DNA of 55,667 nt from an uncultured Faecalicoccus sp. (GCA_902497095.1 CABVDD010000010.1:1-55667); one strand, 5' to 3'. Shown: positions 40,259-49,560, numbered from the stretch's first letter. The notes: generated by a model from the letters alone, not told the origin. Made by a program: numbers and translations.

Positions 40259-40960
40259 ATGGAGTACCAGGCAATATTATTTGATTTAGATGGCACATTG
40301 CTTCCCATGGATCAGGAGCAATTTGTAAGAACGTATTTTGGATTATTAGTTCAAAAAGTGGCACCTTTAGGTTATGATGCCAAACAGTTGATCGATTCTA
40401 TTTGGAAAGGAACATATGCGATGATACAGAATGATGGATCTTGTATGAATTATGATCGCTTCTGGGAAGTGTTTGTTTCTATCTATGGACAGGAGAAATT
40501 AAAAGATAAAGAGGTTTTTGATTCTTTTTATGCCAATGAGTTTCAAGAGGCTAAACGAGTTTGTGGCTTTAATCCTCTGTCTAAAAAAATTGTGGAGGCT
40601 TCCAAGGAAAAAGGAAGAGTGATCTTGGCAACAAATCCGATTTTTCCACAAGTTGCCACACACTCTCGAATTCGTTGGGCGGGATTAAAACCAGAGGATT
40701 TTGAATATATCACCACTTATGAAAATTCAAGGTATTGTAAGCCCAATCCGTCTTACTACAAGGAAATATTAAAACAAAGGGATCTGGATCCTAAAAAATG
40801 TTTGATGGTAGGCAATGATGTTCAAGAAGACATGATTTCTCAGGAATTGGGCATGGATACTTATTTGATCACAGATTGTCTTATCAATTCTAAAAATAAA
40901 GATTTAGATATGTATAAAAAAGGAAATATGGAAGATTTCTTACAATTTTTGGCGTCTTAA
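40259..40960 (+). CDS. HAD family hydrolase
   Basis: The 233-residue protein has the HAD motifs LFDLDGTLLP (nucleophile Asp and acid Asp), LATNP (motif II), a Lys in CKPNPSY, and VGNDVQEDM (motif IV). A cap domain of about 80 residues follows motif I. It is a phosphatase of unknown substrate. ATG 40259 is preferred to GTG 40247 because GAGG lies 6 bases upstream. It is followed by its own terminator. Confidence 0.88.
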   Translation: MEYQAILFDLDGTLLPMDQEQFVRTYFGLLVQKVAPLGYDAKQLIDSIWKGTYAMIQNDGSCMNYDRFWEVFVSIYGQEKLKDKEVFDSFYANEFQEAKRVCGFNPLSKKIVEASKEKGRVILATNPIFPQVATHSRIRWAGLKPEDFEYITTYENSRYCKPNPSYYKEILKQRDLDPKKCLMVGNDVQEDMISQELGMDTYLITDCLINSKNKDLDMYKKGNMEDFLQFLAS

Positions 40961-40973
40961 TGACGCTTTTTTT
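40951..40973 (+). terminator. Terminator of the HAD gene
   Basis: GCGTC (40952-40956) and GACGC (40962-40966) enclose the stop codon, followed by a run of seven T. Confidence 0.8.
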
Positions 40974-40976
40974 GAT

Positions 40977-41000
40977 GAAAAAAAGGATCCAAAGATCCTT
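40977..41000 (-). terminator. Terminator of asnA
   Basis: On the minus strand AAGGATC and GATCCTT form a 7-bp stem with a TTTG loop and a long T-run. It overlaps the asnA stop codon. Confidence 0.85.
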
Positions 41001-42006
41001 ATAGAATTTGAATATTGTTTTTATAGCATTCTTCAATCATTTCTTCTGGCCAGATGCTGGCTTGCACTTCACCAATATGTGCCTTCTTTAATAACAACAT
41101 GCATAATCTGGATTGACCGATACCACCGCCAATGGTGTATGGTAATTTTTGTTCTAAAATGGCTCTATGGAAAGGAAGCTGCAGTCTTTCTTCTTTGCCT
41201 TCTTTTCGAAGTTGTTCGACAAGGCTATCTTCATCGACACGAATTCCCATGCTTGAAATCTCTAAAGCGCATTGTAAAGGTTCATACCAGAATAATATAT
41301 CGCCATTTAACTGCCAGTCATCATAATCCGGTGCACGTCCATCATGTTTTTCGCCATTGGATAATTTGTCGCCGATTTTCATGATGAAGACACAGCCTAG
41401 TTTTTTAGTGATGGCATTTTCTCTTTCTTTGGCCGTATATGTTGGATACATATCTAAAAGTTCTTGGGTAGTGATAAAGTGAATTTCATCAGGCAAATGA
41501 TTTACTGCCTGTGGATACTTATACCATACTTCATGTTCCATGTGTTTGATGACTTTGAAAATGGTACGAACATGCTGCTTAAGAACATTTTCAGTTCTTT
41601 CTTCTTTGGAAAGGATTTTTTCCCAGTCCCATTGATCCACATAAGCAGAATGCAGGTTGTCTAATTCTTCATCTTTACGAATCGCATTCATGTTGGTATA
41701 CAGTCCTTCATGTAACTGGAAACCGTATTTTTTTAAAGCCATACGTTTCCATTTGGCTAATGAATGTACAACTTCGATACGCTCTTTGCCAATATCTTTC
41801 ATTGTGAAATGAACGGGTTCTTCTATACCGTTTAGATCATCGTTTAAACCGGATCGTTTCTCAACAAATAAAGGAGCTGAAATACGAAGAAGATTCATTT
41901 CTTTACCAAATTCATATTGGAAAGTATCACGAATATATTTGATAGCTTCTTGTGTCTGACGTACAGAAAGAACAGGGTTGTAGTGTTCAGGAATTGTCAA
42001 TTTCAT
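40999..42006 (-). CDS. asnA: Aspartate--ammonia ligase (asparagine synthetase A)
   Basis: The 335-residue protein matches AsnA throughout: SAPLFVEKRSGLNDDLNG near the start, the VHSLAKWKR segment, LYTNMNAIRKDE, SAYVDQWDWE, and the C-terminal GIGQSRLCM that resembles the motif 3 Arg of class II aminoacyl-tRNA synthetases. It makes asparagine from aspartate, ammonia and ATP in the cytoplasm. It is monocistronic with its own promoter and terminator and faces away from the ABC importer genes. Confidence 0.97.
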   Translation of the reverse strand: MKLTIPEHYNPVLSVRQTQEAIKYIRDTFQYEFGKEMNLLRISAPLFVEKRSGLNDDLNGIEEPVHFTMKDIGKERIEVVHSLAKWKRMALKKYGFQLHEGLYTNMNAIRKDEELDNLHSAYVDQWDWEKILSKEERTENVLKQHVRTIFKVIKHMEHEVWYKYPQAVNHLPDEIHFITTQELLDMYPTYTAKERENAITKKLGCVFIMKIGDKLSNGEKHDGRAPDYDDWQLNGDILFWYEPLQCALEISSMGIRVDEDSLVEQLRKEGKEERLQLPFHRAILEQKLPYTIGGGIGQSRLCMLLLKKAHIGEVQASIWPEEMIEECYKNNIQIL

Positions 42007-42031
42007 AATATATCTCCTTAAAATATGAACT

Positions 42032-42040
42032 ATTATATCA
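42032..42040 (-). promoter_or_regulatory. Extended -10 promoter of asnA
   Basis: On the minus strand TGATATAAT is an extended -10 element 26 bases before the asnA ATG, and AAGGAGA follows as ribosome binding site. Confidence 0.6.
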
Positions 42041-42081
42041 TATCAAATGTAAAAATATATAAAAAGTTTCATTGTGTTACA

Positions 42082-42110
42082 TTGACTTACATCTTTTGAA
42101 AGAATACAAT
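42082..42110 (+). promoter_or_regulatory. Promoter of the first ABC importer operon
   Basis: TTGACT (42082-42087) and TACAAT (42105-42110) are exactly 17 bases apart, close to the sigma-A consensus. The leader before the lipoprotein gene is about 28 bases and has no riboswitch. Confidence 0.75.
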
Positions 42111-42144
42111 AAAATCAATAGTTTATTATGTGGAGGATGATATT

Positions 42145-43131
42145 ATGAAAAAGCTATTCAAATGTGGGCTGGCTTTGGCAGCTGCACTTGCGATGACAGC
42201 CTGTTCTCAAGAGTCATCTGGAGAAGATCAGACTAAAATCGGAATTATTCAGCTAGCAGAACATCCAGCACTGGATCAATGTTATGAAGGATTTATGGAC
42301 GGATTAAAAGAAGCCGGTTATACGGAAGATAATACAACTTTTGATTATCAGAATGCATCAAATGATCAGTCAAACTGTGCTACGATCGTAGATAAATTTG
42401 TCAATGATGGAGATGATCTGATTTATGCGATTGCGACGCCATCTGCACAAACGGCCGCTAAAAAGACAAGCGATATCCCTATTATTGTCAATGCGGTTAC
42501 TGATCCTGCAGCTTCCGGCATCGTAGAAGATAATGAAAAGCCAGGCGGCAATGTAACCGGTGTGAGTGATTTGACGCCTGTGGAAAAACAGATCGAATTG
42601 TTGACACAGATCTTACCGGATGCCAAAAAAATTGCGGTAATGTACTGCAGCAGTGAAGATAACTCTAAGATTCAAGCGACCATGGCTGAAAAAGCTTTAG
42701 ATGAAGCAGGCTTGGAATGGCAGGAAGCCACAGTTGCCGATTCAAGTTCTATTCAACAGGTTACAGAGTCTTTGATTGGTAAAGTGGATGCGATTTATAT
42801 CCCAACGGATAATTTGCTGGCAGAAGGAATGTCAGCTGTAGCACAAGTTGCCAATGCGAATAATATGCCATGTATCGTAGGAGAAAGCGGCATGGCTGAA
42901 AACGGTGGTTTGGCAACGTATGGAATCGATTACTATAAATTAGGGGAAATGGCTGCCAAACAGGCTGTAGAAATCTTAAAGGATGGTAAATCACCGGCAG
43001 ATATGCCGATTGAATATTTGGATCCTGAGGATTGTGTTTTGACGATCAATAAAACAGTTGCGGATGAATTAGGTATTACGATTCCAGATGATCTAGCCGC
43101 TAAGGCAACCATGATAGAAACGGCAGAATAA
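42145..43131 (+). CDS. ABC transporter substrate-binding lipoprotein (TrpX-like, PF04392), system 1
   Basis: The 328-residue protein has a lipoprotein signal peptide with lipobox MTAC (Cys20). The mature part matches the PF04392 family (IGIIQLAEHPALD near the start, then ATPSAQTAAKKT, VTDPAASGIV, NVTGVSD and a GLATYGIDYYKLG stretch). It should be anchored outside the membrane and pass its ligand to the downstream permease and ATPase. ATG 42145 is used because GGAGG is 8 bases upstream; GTG 42130 is in frame but lacks one. A paralogue is at 46927. Known relatives bind aromatic amino acids. Confidence 0.9.
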   Translation: MKKLFKCGLALAAALAMTACSQESSGEDQTKIGIIQLAEHPALDQCYEGFMDGLKEAGYTEDNTTFDYQNASNDQSNCATIVDKFVNDGDDLIYAIATPSAQTAAKKTSDIPIIVNAVTDPAASGIVEDNEKPGGNVTGVSDLTPVEKQIELLTQILPDAKKIAVMYCSSEDNSKIQATMAEKALDEAGLEWQEATVADSSSIQQVTESLIGKVDAIYIPTDNLLAEGMSAVAQVANANNMPCIVGESGMAENGGLATYGIDYYKLGEMAAKQAVEILKDGKSPADMPIEYLDPEDCVLTINKTVADELGITIPDDLAAKATMIETAE

Positions 43132-43133
43132 TC

Positions 43134-44048
43134 ATGAGTATTTTATTGGCTATGCAGGGAGCCTTAAGTCAGGGAATCCTTTGGGGCTTGATGGCTTTAG
43201 GTGTATATATTACCTTTCGATTATTAGATATCGCGGATTTAACAGTGGATGGCTCTTTTGCGACAGGAGGAGCCGTTTGTGCAGTTTGTCTGGTCAATGG
43301 TATCAATCCATGGTTATCTTTGATCATCAGTACATTGGCTGGATTTGTGGCAGGATTGATTACAGGATTATTACATACAAAGTGTGCGATTCCTGCTATA
43401 TTGGCGGGAATATTGACACAGATCGGTTTATATTCCATCAATTTGCGTATCATGGGACGCTCTAACACGCCTTTATTACAGTCAGATACTGTTTTTTCAC
43501 AATTAGAAAAGTTGACAGGATTATCAAATAGCTGGATCACATTGATCATAGGCTTAGTCATAACGATAGCTGTGATCGTAATCCTTTATTGGTATTTTGG
43601 TACAGAAATTGGTTCCAGTATTCGAGCTACAGGAAATAATGAGCAAATGGTGCGGGCTTTAGGTGTAAACACCAATGTGACCAAGACATTAGGCTTAATG
43701 ATTTCTAATGGTCTGATTGCTTTATCAGGAGCATTGGTCACGCAACAACAAGGTTATGCAGATGTTCGTATGGGAATTGGTGCCATCGTCATTGGTTTGG
43801 CCTCTATTGTGATCGGAGAGGTGATCTTTGGTCATAAAGGTGCCTTTGGTACACGTTTGACTTCTATTGTGGTAGGTTCTGTCATTTATCGAATCATTGT
43901 AGCAGTGGTATTGCAGTTAGGTTTAAACACGGATGATTTAAAGCTGTTAACAGCAATTTTAGTAGCCGTAGCTTTAACGGTACCTATTGTAATGAATAAA
44001 CATAAACAGCTATCCATGTATAAAAAGCTGACCGGAAAGGAGCGTTAA
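43134..44048 (+). CDS. ABC transporter permease (TrpY-like), system 1
   Basis: The 304-residue protein has about eight to nine hydrophobic segments of the branched-chain-amino-acid-type permease family PF02653. ITFRLLDIADLTVDGSFATGGA at the start and IRATGNNEQMVRALGVN are characteristic of the TrpY-like group. It forms the membrane channel of system 1. It starts 2 bases after the lipoprotein stop codon and ends 1 base before the ATPase gene. Confidence 0.92.
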   Translation: MSILLAMQGALSQGILWGLMALGVYITFRLLDIADLTVDGSFATGGAVCAVCLVNGINPWLSLIISTLAGFVAGLITGLLHTKCAIPAILAGILTQIGLYSINLRIMGRSNTPLLQSDTVFSQLEKLTGLSNSWITLIIGLVITIAVIVILYWYFGTEIGSSIRATGNNEQMVRALGVNTNVTKTLGLMISNGLIALSGALVTQQQGYADVRMGIGAIVIGLASIVIGEVIFGHKGAFGTRLTSIVVGSVIYRIIVAVVLQLGLNTDDLKLLTAILVAVALTVPIVMNKHKQLSMYKKLTGKER

Positions 44049-44049
44049 T

Positions 44050-44844
44050 ATGTTAAAGATCACTAATGTATCAAAAACGTTCAATCCGGGAACAGTGAAT
44101 GAGAAAAAAGCATTGAATCAATTGAATTTAACCGTTGATGAAGGCGATTTTATTACGATCATTGGAGGTAATGGTGCTGGGAAAAGTACCATGATGAACA
44201 TGGTTGCCGGTGTTTATCCCATTGATTGTGGAACCATCTATTTGGATAGAAAGAATATTTCACTTTTGGCTGAATATCAAAGAGCCCAGATGATTGGTCG
44301 AGTATTTCAGGATCCGATGTTAGGAACAGCTGCTGATATGGCGATTCAGGAGAATTTAGCCATGGCTAATCGCCGCGGTAAAAAAAGAGGACTTCGTTGG
44401 GGAATCACTCCAAAAGAAAAAGAAGTATTTCATGAACAGTTAAAACGTTTAGGGTTAGGATTAGAAGATCGTATGACATCTAAAGTGGGATTGTTGTCCG
44501 GTGGACAAAGGCAAGCTTTAACACTGCTGATGGCAACGCTCATTAAGCCTAAACTGTTGTTGTTGGATGAACATACAGCTGCATTGGATCCAAGAACGGC
44601 TAAAAAAGTATTGGATCTGACACAGGAGATCGTCGGTGAACAAAATTTAACAACATTGATGGTTACACACAATATGCATGATGCGATTCATATTGGGAAT
44701 CGTTTGATCATGATGCATGAAGGACAAATCATTTATGATGTCAAAGGCGAAGAAAAGAAAAAATTGAAAGTGGCAGATCTTTTAAGAAAATTTGAGGAAG
44801 CCAGTGGTGAAGAATTTGCCAATGATCGTATGATGTTAGGATAG
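44050..44844 (+). CDS. ABC transporter ATP-binding protein (TrpZ-like), system 1
   Basis: The 264-residue ATPase has Walker A GGNGAGKST, the Q-loop (RVFQDP), ABC signature LSGGQRQA and Walker B LLLLDEHTAALD, with the switch His in VTHNMHD. It powers system 1. ilvE starts 11 bases after its stop codon, so importer and aminotransferase share a transcript. Confidence 0.95.
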   Translation: MLKITNVSKTFNPGTVNEKKALNQLNLTVDEGDFITIIGGNGAGKSTMMNMVAGVYPIDCGTIYLDRKNISLLAEYQRAQMIGRVFQDPMLGTAADMAIQENLAMANRRGKKRGLRWGITPKEKEVFHEQLKRLGLGLEDRMTSKVGLLSGGQRQALTLLMATLIKPKLLLLDEHTAALDPRTAKKVLDLTQEIVGEQNLTTLMVTHNMHDAIHIGNRLIMMHEGQIIYDVKGEEKKKLKVADLLRKFEEASGEEFANDRMMLG

Positions 44845-44855
44845 GAGGAATGGAT

Positions 44856-45917
44856 ATGGAAATTCGTTTTGAAGAAAGAAAAGACTTGAAAGAAAAACCA
44901 ACGGGAGAATTGGGCTTTGGTAAGTATCAAACTGATTACATGTTTGTCATGGATTATGATGAAGGGCAAGGATGGCATGATGCACGAATTGTACCTTATG
45001 GACCCATTGAATTTGATCCGGCAAGTATGGTGTTACATTATGCACAAGAAACTTTTGAAGGAATGAAGGCTTATAAAGCCAAAGATGGTCGAATATTATT
45101 ATTCCGTCCAGAAATGAATGCTCGTCGTTTTATCAATTCTAATAAACGTTTAAGCATGCCGATCATAGAAGAAAATGATTTTGTGCAGGCGGTTGAAGAA
45201 ATTGTTCGTGTGGAAAAAGATTGGATTCCAACTGGAGAAGGAGAATCACTTTATATCCGTCCTTACATGTTCGCAACAGAAAAAGCAATTGGTGTTCATC
45301 CTTCTCATTCTTATAAATTTATTATTATTTGTTCACCGGTAGGTGCTTATTATCCAGAAGGTGTTAATCCGGTCAAAATTTATGTCGAAGATGAATTTGT
45401 TCGTGCAACTGTAGGAGGAACCGGATTTACAAAATGCGGTGGAAATTATGCTGGTTCATTGGCAGCGCAAGTTAAAGCGGAAGCACTAGGCTATACACAA
45501 GTTTTATGGCTGGATGGTGTAGAGCGTAAATATGTCGAAGAAGTTGGTTCTATGAATGTCATGTTTGAAATCGATGATACGATCATTACGGCACCAACAG
45601 AAGGAACAGTTTTACCAGGCGTTACTCGTGATTCCATTTTACATATTTTACGAGACTGGGGTTATAAAGTTGAGGAAAGACATCTTGCGATCGAAGATTT
45701 GATGAAAGCAGGACATGATGGTACACTGCAGGAAGCTTGGGGAACAGGTACAGCAGCTGTTATTAGTCCAATTGGTGAATTGTATTATAAAGGAGATGTC
45801 GTTCAAATCAATGATTTTAAGACTGGTAGTTTAACACAGAAGATCTATGATACATTAACAGGTATTCAATGGGGAGATCTACCAGATACTTACGGTTGGA
45901 CCCATGAAGTAAAATAA
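44856..45917 (+). CDS. ilvE: Branched-chain-amino-acid aminotransferase
   Basis: The 353-residue protein is a fold-type IV PLP aminotransferase of the larger BCAT group. The PLP Lys is Lys193 (GFTKCGGNYAG), with LHYAQETFEGMKAY and EEVGSMNVMF also typical. It interconverts leucine, isoleucine or valine and their keto acids. ATG 44856 is chosen since AGGAGG is 7 bases upstream, while ATG 44850 would leave one base. Its linkage to importer system 1 suggests that system might carry a branched-chain or other hydrophobic amino acid. Confidence 0.94.
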   Translation: MEIRFEERKDLKEKPTGELGFGKYQTDYMFVMDYDEGQGWHDARIVPYGPIEFDPASMVLHYAQETFEGMKAYKAKDGRILLFRPEMNARRFINSNKRLSMPIIEENDFVQAVEEIVRVEKDWIPTGEGESLYIRPYMFATEKAIGVHPSHSYKFIIICSPVGAYYPEGVNPVKIYVEDEFVRATVGGTGFTKCGGNYAGSLAAQVKAEALGYTQVLWLDGVERKYVEEVGSMNVMFEIDDTIITAPTEGTVLPGVTRDSILHILRDWGYKVEERHLAIEDLMKAGHDGTLQEAWGTGTAAVISPIGELYYKGDVVQINDFKTGSLTQKIYDTLTGIQWGDLPDTYGWTHEVK

Positions 45918-45922
45918 AACAT

Positions 45923-45952
45923 TGAAGTTCTGTGATTTCACGGAACTTTTTT
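45923..45952 (+). terminator. Terminator after ilvE
   Basis: AAGTTC (45925-45930) pairs with GAACTT (45943-45948), with inner GTG/CAC pairing, followed by TTTT. Confidence 0.82.
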
Positions 45953-45966
45953 ATACGGGAGAATTT

Positions 45967-46551
45967 ATGGATTATAAAAAGAGAATACAAAGTACAGAAG
46001 GGTATGTAGCCCATTTTACCAAAACACCATTTGTCTTACAAAAAAAGGCAAGAAAGCTTTGTCAAAAGCATGATCAAGATCCTGAAGATAAAGAAATTTT
46101 AAAAGCATTATTTGGTACATGTAACGATCATGTCAATATCGCATCAGGATTTCATTGTGATTATGGTTTTAATATTCATTTTCATGGATTTTGTGTCATG
46201 AATTATAATTGTGTAATTTTAGATACATCGCCGGTTCATATTGGAACAGGAGCTTTTATCGGACCGAATGTGACTATAACATGCGCCGGGCATGGTATTT
46301 TGCCAGCACAGCGAAAAGAAGGTATGAATACTTCCAAGCCTATAACCATTGAGGATAATGTATGGATTGGAGCCAATTGTATCATTTGTCCAGGGGTAAC
46401 GATTGGAAAAGATTCGATTATTGGAGCAGGAAGTGTTGTGACCAAAGATATTCCAGAAGGTGTCATTGCCTTTGGAAATCCTTGTAGAGTACAACGCAAG
46501 ATCACGCAAGAAGATCATCTGGAATATAGCAAAGGATTAGAAAGAGAATAA
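45967..46551 (+). CDS. Sugar O-acetyltransferase (maltose/galactoside type)
   Basis: The 194-residue protein is close to Maa/LacA. It has an N-terminal helical region (PFVLQKKARKLCQ), then hexapeptide repeats (VHIGTGAFIGPNVTI, WIGANCIICPGVTIGKDSIIGAGSVVTKD). The catalytic His fits CAGHGIL. It acetylates sugars with acetyl-CoA. ATG 45967 is used, with GGGAGAA just upstream; an earlier in-frame start at 45922 lies in the terminator. A second, less typical acetyltransferase lies at 39693. Confidence 0.9.
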   Translation: MDYKKRIQSTEGYVAHFTKTPFVLQKKARKLCQKHDQDPEDKEILKALFGTCNDHVNIASGFHCDYGFNIHFHGFCVMNYNCVILDTSPVHIGTGAFIGPNVTITCAGHGILPAQRKEGMNTSKPITIEDNVWIGANCIICPGVTIGKDSIIGAGSVVTKDIPEGVIAFGNPCRVQRKITQEDHLEYSKGLERE

Positions 46552-46610
46552 ATTGAAAATTTCTTTCATAAAATTGTTGCGTTATTTTCATTTATAGAGT
46601 ATTCTATAGT

Positions 46611-46871
46611 AAACCAAGGCGGAAGAGATCAAACAGAAAGATGTGCGCCAAGCGAGTCAGGGATGGTGAAAGCCTGATCGTAACAGTTCTGCAAATGGAC
46701 TTCCAAGGGCAAGGTGAAAATTCGTGAGTAGCCAAGACGTGACTTGTACGTTACAACAAGAGAAATGTGATAGCATTTTGAATGAGTGGGTATTTTTACC
46801 AATACAGGTGGTACCGCAGATCAAGAAACGATTTGTCCTGTGTCAAAGTATTTTGACACGGGACTTTTTTC
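46611..46871 (+). promoter_or_regulatory. T-box riboswitch with UGG (Trp) specifier
   Basis: The conserved T-box sequence ACAGGTGGTACCGC lies at 46805-46817. Stem I is visible: GGAAG (46621-46625) pairs with CTTCC (46700-46704) and CAG (46634-46636) with CTG (46689-46691). The internal loop between them contains TGG at 46696-46698 followed by A, which reads as the tryptophan codon. The terminator is GTCCTGTGTCAAA against TTTGACACGGGAC (46835-46864) with a T-run to 46870. Uncharged tRNA-Trp should turn on the ABC importer downstream. Confidence 0.93.
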
Positions 46872-46926
46872 TTTTATACCCGCGATTTGCTATCCAAACA
46901 AGTGATAAAGAAAAGGAGAGGACAAA

Positions 46927-47898
46927 ATGAAAACTTTATCAAAATTACTAGCTGCGGCATTGACATGCAGCGTATTGTTTGGATGTTCTTCATCCGGTTC
47001 GGATATTCCGACTGTCGGGGTTTCACAATTAGTAAGTCATACTTCATTGAATACGATTCGTGATGCTTTTGTAGATCAAATGGAGACGCTCGGGTATAAA
47101 GATGGAGAGACTGTTAAATATGATTTTACAGATGCTTCCGGTCAAACTAGTAATTTGACTTCTATTATGTCGCAATACCAGGATGAAAATGCAGATGTGA
47201 TCGTCGCCATTGCGACACCGACAGCGCAAGCAGCGGCTAATGTATCTAGTGATATTCCTGTTGTATTCAGTGCTGTTAGTGATCCTGTTGGCGCCGGATT
47301 GGTTAAAGATATGGATAAACCAGGCGGTAATATCACAGGAACCAGTGATGAAGTACAAATTGATCAAATCTTAGATTTGGCAAGACAAATTAATCCAGAA
47401 GTAAAAACAGTTGGATTTTTGTATAATGCCAGTGAAGCCAACTCCAAGGCAAATTTAGAAAAGGCAAAAAAATATTGTGAAGAAAATGGATTGACATTAC
47501 AGGAAGGCACCGGTTCTAATTTGACAGAACTTCAAAGTGCGGCAAGTGTTTTATGTGAACAAGTTGATATTTTATTAGCACCAAATGACAATACCGTTGC
47601 CAGTGGGATGGCTGCTCTATCACAAATCGCATTAGATGCGGGCGTACAATTCTATACAGGAGCTGATTCCATGGTTCAAGATGGAGGTTTTGCGACAGTA
47701 GGTATCGATTATGAAGAATTAGGTAAAGAAACTGCCAATATGGTCGATTCGATCTTAAAAGGAGAAGATCCAGCCGATATGCCGGTAAAAGTATTTAAAG
47801 ATGATTTGAATATCTATGTCAATCAAAAGGTATTAGATACATTAGGTATTACATTACCAGAAGATATCCAAAATAATGAACATTTAGTGATGATGTAA
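46927..47898 (+). CDS. trpX: Tryptophan ABC transporter substrate-binding lipoprotein (TrpX), system 2
   Basis: The 323-residue protein has a lipoprotein signal peptide with lipobox LFGC (Cys20). The mature part belongs to PF04392 and aligns with the protein at 42145 (ATPTAQAAANVSSDIPVV, SDPVGAGLV, GGNITGTSD, GFATVGIDYEELG). The UGG T-box directly upstream makes tryptophan the most likely ligand. AAAAGGAGAGG precedes the ATG. It is followed by its permease and ATPase. Confidence 0.9.
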   Translation: MKTLSKLLAAALTCSVLFGCSSSGSDIPTVGVSQLVSHTSLNTIRDAFVDQMETLGYKDGETVKYDFTDASGQTSNLTSIMSQYQDENADVIVAIATPTAQAAANVSSDIPVVFSAVSDPVGAGLVKDMDKPGGNITGTSDEVQIDQILDLARQINPEVKTVGFLYNASEANSKANLEKAKKYCEENGLTLQEGTGSNLTELQSAASVLCEQVDILLAPNDNTVASGMAALSQIALDAGVQFYTGADSMVQDGGFATVGIDYEELGKETANMVDSILKGEDPADMPVKVFKDDLNIYVNQKVLDTLGITLPEDIQNNEHLVMM

Positions 47899-47914
47899 GA
47901 TAGGAGTGAGCATT

Positions 47915-48769
47915 GTGTCCTTGGCAATATTAGAGAGAGCTTTAGAGTTAGGATTGATTTTTTCAATTCTTTCTCTGGGTGTATATATTTCGTTTCGCAT
48001 TTTAAATATTCCTGATTTGACAGTGGATGGAAGTTTTACAACAGGCGCTGCCACTTGTGCCGTATGTACGGTTCAAGGTCATCCTTTGTTAGGATTGTTG
48101 TTAGGCTTTTTGGCCGGATGCGTTTGTGGTTTGATTACAGCATTTCTTCAAACGAAAATGAAGATCCATGCCTTGTTAGCCGGGATTTTGACAATGACAG
48201 CTTTGTATTCCATCAACTTGCGAATCATGTCAGGCTCTCCTAATATCGCACTATTGAATACAGATTCTATATTTACCATGGTTCCTTTTACTTTAGGTAT
48301 TTTATTGATCATCAGTATCTTGGTAGGACTTCTATTGTTTGGCTTTTTTAAGACCAACGTTGGATTGATGTTACGGGCAACAGGAGATAATGAGACAATG
48401 GTCAAATCCAGCAGTATCAATGTAGATACTATGAAGTTTCTAGGAATGGCTTTATCCAATGGCCTGGTTGCCTTATCCGGAGCCCTTTTGGCACAATATC
48501 AAAATTTTGCCGATGTGACTGGTGGCACAGGTATGATGGTCTTAGGTTTGGCTGGTATTATTATTGGAGAGGCCATATTGCGAAAAAAGACGATAGGTTT
48601 TGGATTAGCCAGTGCTATTATAGGGGCTTGTATATACAGAATTCTTTATACGATTGCCTTACAATTTGGTATACCAGCAACGGATATGAATATGATGTCA
48701 GCCATCTTGGTAGCATTAACGATTTCTATTCCGTATCTAAAGAAAGTGAGGGCCAAAGAAAATGCTTAA
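47915..48769 (+). CDS. trpY: Tryptophan ABC transporter permease (TrpY), system 2
   Basis: The 284-residue PF02653 permease has about eight membrane segments and the same signature as system 1 (ISFRILNIPDLTVDGSFTTGAA, then LRATGDNETMVKSSSIN). GTG 47915 is preferred as start: AGGAG at 47902-47906 is 8 bases upstream, whereas GTG 47906 would overlap that site. It ends inside the ATPase gene (8-base overlap). Confidence 0.9.
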   Translation: MSLAILERALELGLIFSILSLGVYISFRILNIPDLTVDGSFTTGAATCAVCTVQGHPLLGLLLGFLAGCVCGLITAFLQTKMKIHALLAGILTMTALYSINLRIMSGSPNIALLNTDSIFTMVPFTLGILLIISILVGLLLFGFFKTNVGLMLRATGDNETMVKSSSINVDTMKFLGMALSNGLVALSGALLAQYQNFADVTGGTGMMVLGLAGIIIGEAILRKKTIGFGLASAIIGACIYRILYTIALQFGIPATDMNMMSAILVALTISIPYLKKVRAKENA

Positions 48770-49514
48770 ATTAGAAAATATATCTGTCATTTTCAATAAA
48801 GGAACTTCTTTAGAAAAAATTGCTTTAGAAAACTTTAATGCTACGATTCAGGATGGTGATTTTATCACAATGCTTGGAAGTAATGGCGCAGGAAAAAGTA
48901 CTTTGTTTAATGTGATCACAGGAGCATTAAAACCAGTTAAAGGTAAAATTTTTATGGATTCTGAAGATATCACGAATCAAAAAGAGCATGTACGGGCTCG
49001 TTATATTGGTCGTTTGTTTCAAAATCCAGAACATGGTACGGCACCGCATTTAACGGTAGAAGAAAATCTGGCATTGGCTTATTCTTCGAATAAATATGGC
49101 AAATTTTCTTTGGCGGTTCATAAACAAGATCGATTATATTTTCAAGAAAAACTAAAAACTTTGGATATGGGCTTAGAAGATCGCTTAAAGACTCCTATTG
49201 GACTTTTATCTGGAGGACAAAGACAAGCTGTTGCTTTGATGATGGCAGTATTAAATCCGCCTAAGATTTTGTTGTTGGATGAGCATACTGCGGCTTTAGA
49301 TCCTAAAAGTGCTCAAAAAATATTGGAAATTACAAATGAGCTCATTCAAAAAGAGCATATGACGGCATTAATGATCACGCATAATATTCAAGATGCTTTA
49401 GACAATGGAAATCGTTTGTTTATTCTCAATGAAGGAAAATTGATTCAAGATATGAATTTATCTGAAAAAAGTCAATTAAAGCCGGCAGATATTCTAAATT
49501 ACTATGCGGTTTGA
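48762..49514 (+). CDS. trpZ: Tryptophan ABC transporter ATP-binding protein (TrpZ), system 2
   Basis: The 250-residue ATPase has Walker A GSNGAGKST, signature LSGGQRQA, Walker B LLLLDEHTAALD and the switch His in ITHNIQD. It is clearly a paralogue of the system 1 ATPase. It overlaps the permease gene by 8 bases and completes the T-box-controlled operon. Confidence 0.93.
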   Translation: MLKLENISVIFNKGTSLEKIALENFNATIQDGDFITMLGSNGAGKSTLFNVITGALKPVKGKIFMDSEDITNQKEHVRARYIGRLFQNPEHGTAPHLTVEENLALAYSSNKYGKFSLAVHKQDRLYFQEKLKTLDMGLEDRLKTPIGLLSGGQRQAVALMMAVLNPPKILLLDEHTAALDPKSAQKILEITNELIQKEHMTALMITHNIQDALDNGNRLFILNEGKLIQDMNLSEKSQLKPADILNYYAV

Positions 49515-49560
49515 CAAAAGGTAAAAAACGGATTAGACTTAAAGCACGAGGTATATGAAT

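Noticed and set aside
46593..46608. Palindrome TATAGA-N4-TCTATA before the T-box
   Set aside because: It probably reflects an AT-rich promoter region; no separate role can be supported.
46724..46930. Reading frame across the T-box
   Set aside because: It covers the antiterminator and terminator of the riboswitch and has no ribosome binding site.
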